DNA from: CALKKN01 sp050118555
GTDB lineage: Bacteria > Pseudomonadota > Gammaproteobacteria > Xanthomonadales > SZUA-36
Direction: 5' to 3'
DNA: 9,110 nt
Assembly (NCBI GenBank): GCA_050118555.1
Contig: JASFKQ010000151.1
Coordinates: forward strand, 1-9,110
In this document: one piece after another, positions 1 through 6,493 of the stretch
Layout: every line of letters begins with the position of its first letter
Numbering within the stretch: the stretch's first letter is position 1
Notes under the pieces: model-generated
The model's input: only the letters and a program-made list of their open reading frames with translations
Databases searched by the model: none
What the model was told of the DNA's origin: nothing
Made by a program: the position numbers and the translations under genes

Positions 1-97
1 CTGAGCCCGGTAATCCATATTTATGCAGCCCCGGTCGGCGGACGCCTCCGGGGCGTATCGCTCAACCTGAGCTGAACAAATTCGAGGTGAGATACCC
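1..97 (+). promoter_or_regulatory. Leader upstream of tsf with GC-rich hairpin
   Basis: This short stretch before tsf should be the end of the rpsB-tsf intergenic region, judged from the usual gene order; rpsB itself is not recognisable here. A strong hairpin is visible. GCCCCGG at 28-34 pairs with CCGGGGC at 48-54, and the inner GGC (37-39) pairs with GCC (44-46) around a GGAC tetraloop, leaving a small internal bulge. No T-run follows, so it is not a classical Rho-independent terminator. It could be an attenuator-like or mRNA-stabilising structure. The tsf ribosome binding site GAGGTGA lies at 84-90. No convincing promoter is seen. Confidence 0.5.
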
Positions 98-973
98 ATG
101 GCAATCACAGCTGCACTGGTGAAGGAACTGCGCGAGCGGACCGGCGCCGGGATGATGGAGTGCAAGAAGGCGCTGGTGGAGACCGACGGCGACATCGAGG
201 CCGCCATCGAGAACATGCGCAAGTCCGGTCAGGCCAAGGCCGCCAAGAAAGCCGGCAGGACCGCGGCCGACGGCGTGATCGTGATCAAGATCAGTCCCGA
301 CAGCAAGTCCGCGGTCATCGTGGAAGTCAATTGCGAGACCGACTTCGTGGCCAAGGACGACAGCTTCAACGCCTTTGCCGACGCCGTTGCGAAGAACGCG
401 CTGCAGGCCAACCCTGCCGACGTGGACGCGCTGATGCAGACATCCATTGGCGGCGCCAGCGCCGAGGAGGCCCGGCAGGCCCTGGTTTCCAAGATCGGCG
501 AGAACATCCAGGTACGCCGTTTTGTCCGCGTTTCGACCGACGGCTCTTTGGGCGCCTACGTCCACGGCGGCAAGATCGGCGTCATGGTCGACCTGAGTGG
601 CGGCGACGCCGAACTGGCGCACGACCTGGCGCTTCACGTCGCGGCCATGAGCCCCGAATTCGTCTCGGCTGATGACGTCCCGGCCAACGTGATCGCTCGG
701 GAGAAGGACATTCTCGTCGCCCAGGCAGAGGACAGCGGCAAGCCCGCCGAGATCATCGAGAAGATGGTCGAAGGCCGCTTGCGCAAACACCTTGCAGGTA
801 TCACACTGCTCGGGCAGGCTTTCGTCAAGGACAGCGACCTGACGGTCGCCAAACTGCTGCAGCAGCGCGGCGCGACGGTCCGCGGATTCCAGCGGCTCGC
901 CGTCGGCGAGGGCATCGAGAAGAAGGAAGCCAATTTTGCGGACGAAGTCATGCAACAGGTGAAGGGTGCCTGA
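98..973 (+). CDS. tsf: Translation elongation factor Ts (EF-Ts)
   Basis: EF-Ts is the cytoplasmic nucleotide-exchange factor that releases GDP from EF-Tu. The 291-residue product is close to the roughly 283 residues of the E. coli protein. The N-terminal UBA-like domain (about residues 1-55) contains LVKELRERTGAGMMECKKAL and ENMRKSG. The core follows with the signature TDFVAKDD from T81; its Asp-Phe pair (D82, F83) matches the residues that intrude near the EF-Tu magnesium site in the family. The second core subdomain has GSLGAYVHGGKIGVMV, and the C-terminal part has KMVEGRLRKH and VGEGIEKKEANFADEV. The ATG at 98 is chosen because GAGGTGA (84-90) sits 7 nt upstream and the N-terminus MAITAALVKELRERTG matches the family. 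The last 8 nt overlap pyrH, which suggests translational coupling. Confidence 0.98.
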   Translation: MAITAALVKELRERTGAGMMECKKALVETDGDIEAAIENMRKSGQAKAAKKAGRTAADGVIVIKISPDSKSAVIVEVNCETDFVAKDDSFNAFADAVAKNALQANPADVDALMQTSIGGASAEEARQALVSKIGENIQVRRFVRVSTDGSLGAYVHGGKIGVMVDLSGGDAELAHDLALHVAAMSPEFVSADDVPANVIAREKDILVAQAEDSGKPAEIIEKMVEGRLRKHLAGITLLGQAFVKDSDLTVAKLLQQRGATVRGFQRLAVGEGIEKKEANFADEVMQQVKGA

Positions 974-1679
974 CGAGGCGTATCAGAGAATACTGCTGAA
1001 GCTCAGCGGCGAAGCGCTGCTGGGCAAAGAAGACTACGGCATCGATCCTGACATCATCCACCGGATCGCCGTCGAAATCCGGGAAGTCATCCGCCTCGGC
1101 ATCCAGGTCGCCGTCGTCATCGGCGGCGGCAACATCTTTCGCGGCGCCGGGCTCGCCGAGTCCGGCATCGACCGGGTCACCGGCGACAACATGGGCATGC
1201 TGGCCACGGTGATGAACTCCCTGGCCCTGCAGGATGCACTGGAGAGCGTGGGCGTGGACGCCCGCGTGATGTCCGCTGTCTCGGTCCACGACGTCTGCGA
1301 GGATTACATCCGCAGGCGCGCCATCCGACACCTGGAGAAGGGCCGCGTGGTGGTGTGCGCCGGTGGCACCGGCAACCCGTTCTTCACGACCGACACGGCG
1401 GCCGCGCTTCGAGCCATCGAAATCGGGGCCGACATCGTCCTGAAGGCCACGAAGGTCAATGGCGTGTACTCCGCCGATCCGGCACGGCACCCGGAGGCCA
1501 CGCTGTTCGAGATCCTGGGCTACGACCAGGTCATCGAGAGCAAGCTGGGCGTAATGGACGCCAACGCCATCGTGCTGTGCCGCGACCAGCGGATGCCCAT
1601 CCGCGTTTTCAATGTTTTCAACGAAGGGAACCTCGTCCGGATCGTGCAGGGTGAAGCCATCGGCACCCTGGTCAGCTGA
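966..1679 (+). CDS. pyrH: UMP kinase (uridylate kinase)
   Basis: PyrH phosphorylates UMP to UDP with ATP, the bacterial hexameric amino-acid-kinase-fold enzyme at the entry to pyrimidine nucleotide, UDP-sugar and peptidoglycan precursor supply. The 237 residues compare with 241 in E. coli. Visible motifs are the N-terminal ILLKLSGEAL with K12, the glycine-rich VVIGGGNIFRGAGL, GDNMGMLATVMN, the GTGNPFFTTDTAA nucleotide-site segment, and VLKATKVNGVYSADP. The end RIVQGEAIGTLVS is family-like. The start is a GTG at 966 that lies inside the tsf 3' end, so GTG and the tsf TGA share eight bases; no later ATG/GTG/TTG keeps the KLSGEAL motif. AGGTGAAGG (957-965) directly precedes it and may act as the binding site, although spacing is short. 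Such an overlap implies re-initiation by ribosomes finishing tsf. Confidence 0.97.
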   Translation: MPDEAYQRILLKLSGEALLGKEDYGIDPDIIHRIAVEIREVIRLGIQVAVVIGGGNIFRGAGLAESGIDRVTGDNMGMLATVMNSLALQDALESVGVDARVMSAVSVHDVCEDYIRRRAIRHLEKGRVVVCAGGTGNPFFTTDTAAALRAIEIGADIVLKATKVNGVYSADPARHPEATLFEILGYDQVIESKLGVMDANAIVLCRDQRMPIRVFNVFNEGNLVRIVQGEAIGTLVS

Positions 1680-1702
1680 ACCGGATGCCAGAGAAAGCAA
1701 AC

Positions 1703-1709
1703 AGGAGGA
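1703..1709 (+). promoter_or_regulatory. Strong ribosome binding site of frr
   Basis: AGGAGGA, a near-perfect Shine-Dalgarno sequence, ends 4 nt before the ATG at 1714. It is the strongest in the window and fixes the frr start, although the reading frame is open much further upstream (from 1612, inside pyrH). The 34-nt pyrH-frr gap that holds it shows no other signal. Confidence 0.85.
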
Positions 1710-1713
1710 ATTC

Positions 1714-2271
1714 ATGCTCGCTGACATCAAGTCCGACGCCAGGACCCGCATGAACAAGAGTCTCGAGGCCCTGCGCCACGAACTCGCCAAGATTCGCACG
1801 GGCCGCGCACACCCCAGCCTGCTCGAACACGTGCACGTGGATTACTACGGCAGCGAAGTGCCCATCGGCCAGGCCGCCAACGTGGTGGTCGAGGACGCGC
1901 GCACCCTGACGGTGACCCCCTGGGACAAGAGCATGGTGAACAAGATCGAAAAAGCGATTCTGACGTCGGACCTGGGCCTCAACCCGTCCACCGCGGGCAC
2001 GGTGATCCGGATTCCGCTGCCGCCTCTCACAGAGGAGCGGCGCAAGGAATTGGGCAAGATCGTGCACCACGAGGGTGAGAACGCCAAGATCGCTGTCCGC
2101 AACATCCGCCGCGACGCCAACCACCAGGTCAAGGAACTGCTGCGGGAAAAGGAAATCTCAGAGGATGACGAACGCAAAACCGAGCAAGAAATACAGCAGA
2201 TGACAGACCTCGCGGTAACCAAGGTCGACGAGATCGTGGCCGAAAAAGAAAAAGAGCTGCTGGAAATCTGA
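1714..2271 (+). CDS. frr: Ribosome recycling factor (RRF)
   Basis: RRF, with EF-G, splits the post-termination ribosome into subunits. From the ATG at 1714 the product is 185 residues, exactly the usual length. It begins MLADIKSDARTRMNKSLEAL and carries the hallmark segments KIRTGRAHPSLLEHVHVDYYG (domain I start), VEDARTLTVTPWDKSM, the AILTSDLGLNPSTAG stretch in domain II, and IPLPPLTEERRKELGKIVHHEGENAK leading into the long C-terminal helices of the three-helix bundle with VRNIRRDANHQVKELL and KEISEDDERKTEQEIQ. A longer in-frame start at 1612 is rejected because it would add 34 residues encoded within pyrH and ignore the strong binding site at 1703-1709. It sits between pyrH and uppS, 17 nt before uppS. 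Confidence 0.98.
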   Translation: MLADIKSDARTRMNKSLEALRHELAKIRTGRAHPSLLEHVHVDYYGSEVPIGQAANVVVEDARTLTVTPWDKSMVNKIEKAILTSDLGLNPSTAGTVIRIPLPPLTEERRKELGKIVHHEGENAKIAVRNIRRDANHQVKELLREKEISEDDERKTEQEIQQMTDLAVTKVDEIVAEKEKELLEI

Positions 2272-2288
2272 TTCCACGGCTTTTCGCT

Positions 2289-3059
2289 TTGAACAGGGCT
2301 TCAACCGGTACGGCGAATCACGCCAACAGCGGCGGGGATATTCCCCGGCATATCGCCATCGTGATGGACGGCAACGGACGCTGGGCGCAGCGCCGCAAGC
2401 GGCCGCGCAGCTTCGGCCACCAGGCCGGCCTGAAGGCGTTGCGCCGCGTAGTCGAACACTGCGGGCGCCGGGGCGTTCAGGAACTGACGGTGTTCGCCTT
2501 TTCCAGTGAGAACTGGAACCGGCCCAAGGCCGAAGTGACCCGCCTGATGGACCTGTTCCTGCGCTCGCTCGAACGGGAAACGCGTGAACTCGACGAGAAC
2601 AACGTCCGGGTCCGCTTCATCGGCGACACATCGGCCTTTTCACCCGAACTGCAGGAAAAGATCCGGCAGGCCGAGCTGCGTACGCAGAACAACACTCGCA
2701 TGACTCTCAACGTCGCCGCCAACTACGGGGGCCGCTGGGATATTGTCAACGCGGCGCGCAGGCTGGCCGCGGAGGCAGCCGCCGGACGCATCGCCCCGGA
2801 GCAGATCGACGACACACTGTTCGCGCGCGAACTCTCGCTGCCCGGCAGCCCCGACCCGGACCTGTTCATCCGCACGGGCGGCGAGATGAGGATCAGCAAC
2901 TTCCTGCTCTGGCAATCGGCCTACACGGAGTTCTATTTCACTCCCGTGCTCTGGCCCGAATTCAAAGACGATGAGCTCGACCGGGCCATTGCCGCCTACG
3001 CAGCCCGCGAACGCCGTTACGGGCGCACCGGCGAGCAGGTGCGGAAGGTGTCAGTTTGA
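2289..3059 (+). CDS. uppS: Undecaprenyl diphosphate synthase (cis-prenyltransferase)
   Basis: UppS adds eight isopentenyl diphosphates in cis to farnesyl diphosphate, giving the C55 lipid carrier for peptidoglycan and O-antigen. The product (256 residues; E. coli 253) shows the catalytic P-loop HIAIVMDGNGRWAQ with D27, FAFSSENWNRP, NVAANYGGRWDIV, and the diphosphate-binding C-terminal block RTGGEMRISNFLLWQ with R195 and R201, followed by AYTEFYFTPVLWPEF with E214. The start is uncertain. TTG at 2289 is the first ATG/GTG/TTG in this frame after frr and gives normal length, but no clear Shine-Dalgarno precedes it. The next alternative, GTG at 2361, would cut into the active-site motif. Coupling to frr (17 nt upstream) may compensate. 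The stop overlaps the cdsA start by 4 nt. Confidence 0.96.
   Translation: MNRASTGTANHANSGGDIPRHIAIVMDGNGRWAQRRKRPRSFGHQAGLKALRRVVEHCGRRGVQELTVFAFSSENWNRPKAEVTRLMDLFLRSLERETRELDENNVRVRFIGDTSAFSPELQEKIRQAELRTQNNTRMTLNVAANYGGRWDIVNAARRLAAEAAAGRIAPEQIDDTLFARELSLPGSPDPDLFIRTGGEMRISNFLLWQSAYTEFYFTPVLWPEFKDDELDRAIAAYAARERRYGRTGEQVRKVSV
3043..3049 (+). promoter_or_regulatory. Ribosome binding site of cdsA within uppS
   Basis: GGAAGGT lies inside the uppS 3' end, 6 nt before the TTG at 3056. It supports the TTG start over the GTG two codons later at 3062, which would have 12-nt spacing. Confidence 0.55.
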
Positions 3060-3885
3060 AAGTGCCGGCCTCACTCAAGGTCCGGGTGCTGACGGCACTC
3101 GTCATCCTGCCCGCCACGCTGGCGGTGGTGTTCCTGACTCCCGCCTGGGCATTCCGCCTCGTGGTGACGCTGGTGCTGCTAATGGGTAGCCTGGAATTCC
3201 GTTCGCTGGCCGGGCTGACCCCGGCGGCCGGATGGGGCCTGTTTGGCTTACAGGCTGTGATCCTGGCGCTGCTCCACCTGACATGGCCCGGGCTGCGGGC
3301 GGACGCCATTTTGTTGCTTGCGGTCGGTTGCATCACCTGGCTGCTGATGTTCACGCGCCTGTGGGGGTACCGTGATAGCCAGGGTCCGGACGATTCGTAT
3401 CGCCGGCTCAGTTTCATATCCGCGCTGGCCACCGTCACCTTTTGCTGGATCGCGCTCATCTGGCTGCGCGAGCGGCCGCAGGGGGCGCTGGTCGTCTTCC
3501 TGTTGCTGCTCGTCATCTGGGCTTCGGACGTCGGTGCATACTTCGCGGGCAGCCTGTTCGGAAAGCACAAGCTGGCGCCCGCGATCAGCCCGAAGAAGAC
3601 CTGGGAAGGCGTGTTCGGGGGTATCGTGCTGGCGCAGGCGGCCGCCTTTCTGTACACCTACGCGATCGCCGGGCTGGCGGTCGCACCCGCTGCGGTCGTC
3701 GTTACGACCCTGGCGACGACACTTGCCTCGATCGGCGGTGATCTCTTCATTAGCGTGCACAAGCGCACGGTCCAGCTGAAAGACACCGGTACGCTGTTTC
3801 CGGGCCACGGGGGAGTACTCGACCGCTACGACAGCCTGTTGGCAGGTTCACCGTTCTTCGCCCTGGCGCTCGGGGTGTTGACGTT

Positions 3886-3889
<4 letters not shown>
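3056..3889 (+). CDS. cdsA: Phosphatidate cytidylyltransferase (CDP-diglyceride synthase)
   Basis: CdsA is the inner-membrane enzyme that converts phosphatidate and CTP to CDP-diacylglycerol, precursor of all major phospholipids. The 277 residues (E. coli about 285) are mostly hydrophobic, with several membrane segments, for example about residues 9-27, 34-45 and 60-105, then VVFLLLLVIWASDVGAYFAGSLFGKHKLAP, ISPKKTWEGVFGG and the C-terminal family signature. That signature reads SVHKRTVQLKDTGTLFPGHGG and then LDRYD, with K236, R237, K242, D243, D256 and D259. It departs from the published consensus at H235, where a hydrophobic residue is usual. The start is TTG at 3056, embedded in the uppS stop (TTGA) with GGAAGGT upstream; GTG at 3062 is a possible alternative. 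The stop overlaps dxr by 4 nt. Confidence 0.95.
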
Positions 3890-5072
<1,183 letters not shown>

Positions 5073-5076
<4 letters not shown>

Positions 5077-6449
5077 GTGAAGTTCTCGGATCAATCTGGT
5101 GGCTGCTGGTCACGCTGGGCCTGCTGATAACCTTCCATGAATTCGGCCACTTCTGGGTGGCCCGGCGTCTCGGTGTGCGCGTGTTGCGGTTCTCGGTAGG
5201 GTTCGGCCGGCCGCTGTGGTCGCGACGCTCCAAAGACGGAACCGAGTACGCGGTGGCCGCGTTTCCGCTCGGCGGCTACGTCAAGATGCTGGACGAACGC
5301 GAAGTCCCGGTGGCCGAAAACGAACTCGATCAGGCGTTCAACCGCAAACCCGTCGGCACGCGTTTCGCGATTGTCGCGGCCGGGCCGGTGTTCAACCTGG
5401 TCTTCGCCGTCCTCGCGTTCTGGGTCATGTACCTGGTGGGCATACCCGAATCCCGGCCCGTCATCGGCGCCGTTTCCGGGATCGCGGCCGAGGCCGGCCT
5501 CGAACCGGGCGAGTCCATTGTCAGCGTGGATGGCCACGAGACGCGCACCTGGTCCCACGCGATTCTCGAACTGGTGCCGCTGGCGCTCGACCGCAAGAAG
5601 GTCACGCTGACCGTCGAAGACGCGGACGGCGCCACCTCCCGGCACGTGCTGGACCTGACCGGCCTGGACAGCGAATTCGCCGAGGACAACACCCTGGAAT
5701 CCATCGGCATCGAGCCGTGGCGTCTGAACGTGAAGCCGATCGTCGGCACCGTCAGCCCCGATAGCCCGGCCGCGGAGGCCGGTTTGAAACCGGGCGACCG
5801 CATCCTGAAGATCGCCGGCGAAGAGGTGAAGAGTTGGTCCTGGATTGGATACCTCGTGCAGCAGCACGGCGCCGAAAACCAGCCGCTCGACGTCACCGTG
5901 GAACGCGACGGAAAGACCATGGACATCGACGTGCGGCCCGAGAAGCAGAAGACCGGCTTTCTCTCCAGCCGCCTGATAATCGGCATCACCAACGAGGAGA
6001 TCAGCGACGCACAGCGCAAGGAACTCGAACGTGTGGCGATCGTGGTGCGCATGGGGCCGGTCGAAGGTCTGGGCGCCGCCGTCAAGGAAACCTGGCGGCT
6101 GACGACCTCTACACTCGGCCTCCTGGGGCGGATGGTCATCGGCAAGGCCTCGGTCAAGAACCTGTCCGGGCCGATCAGCATCGCCCAGTTCGCCAATACA
6201 TCCGCCTCCGCCGGGCTTTCGCAATTCCTGTTTTTCCTGGGCGCGATCAGCCTGAGCCTGGGTATCCTCAACCTGTTGCCCATCCCCGTGCTGGACGGCG
6301 GTCATCTGATGTATTACCTGATAGAATTGGTCAAAGGAAGCCCGGTATCTGAGCGTGCTCAGGTAGCGGGCCAATATTTTGGGCTGGTCGCCCTCGCCTG
6401 CCTGATGGGCCTGGCGTTTGTTAACGATATTTTACGGCTGGTCGGATAG
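5073..6449 (+). CDS. rseP: Intramembrane zinc metalloprotease RseP (site-2 protease family)
   Basis: RseP cuts the anti-sigma factor RseA inside the membrane after DegS cleavage, releasing sigma-E in the envelope stress response, and also clears remnant signal peptides. The 458 residues compare with 450 in E. coli. The zinc motif HEFGH (H22, E23, H26) sits in the first membrane segment. The second segment (about 95-117) contains AAGPVFN with N108. Two periplasmic PDZ domains follow (about 127-200 and 220-300; AEAGLEPGESIVSVDG and AEAGLKPGDRILKIAG are the binding-loop sides). The third zinc ligand lies in LLPIPVLDGGH (D408), and a last membrane segment is at about 433-455. VKNLSGPISIAQFA precedes the LDG segment, as in the family. 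The ATG at 5073 overlaps the dxr stop (ATGA); only a weak purine-rich GAAGAAAA precedes it, consistent with coupling. Confidence 0.97.
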
Positions 6450-6493
6450 ACTTCTGCACCCAGGCCGCCCACGCTTTAGACCCGGAAGAAGCA
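6450..6493 (+). promoter_or_regulatory. rseP-bamA intergenic gap with bamA ribosome binding site
   Basis: This 44-nt gap is the largest inside the gene block. It holds GGAAGAAG (6484-6491) close to the bamA ATG, the likely ribosome binding site. No terminator hairpin is visible, so read-through from rseP is expected. No sigma-E promoter matching GGAACTT with a TCTGA-like -10 is recognisable here, although one would be expected by analogy with E. coli. Confidence 0.5.

Noticed and set aside
1612..1713. N-terminal extension of frr from an upstream ATG at 1612
   Set aside because: It lies inside pyrH, lacks family similarity, and the ATG at 1714 has a near-perfect binding site and yields the standard 185 residues.
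6322..6352. Possible sigma-E promoter inside rseP upstream of bamA (AGAATTG followed by TCTGA)
   Set aside because: The -35 part fits GGAACTT poorly and the spacing of 18 nt is too long; not supported.
5091..6374. Long minus-strand open frame of 427 codons opposite rseP
   Set aside because: Antisense shadow of rseP with low-complexity charged composition; no recognisable domain.
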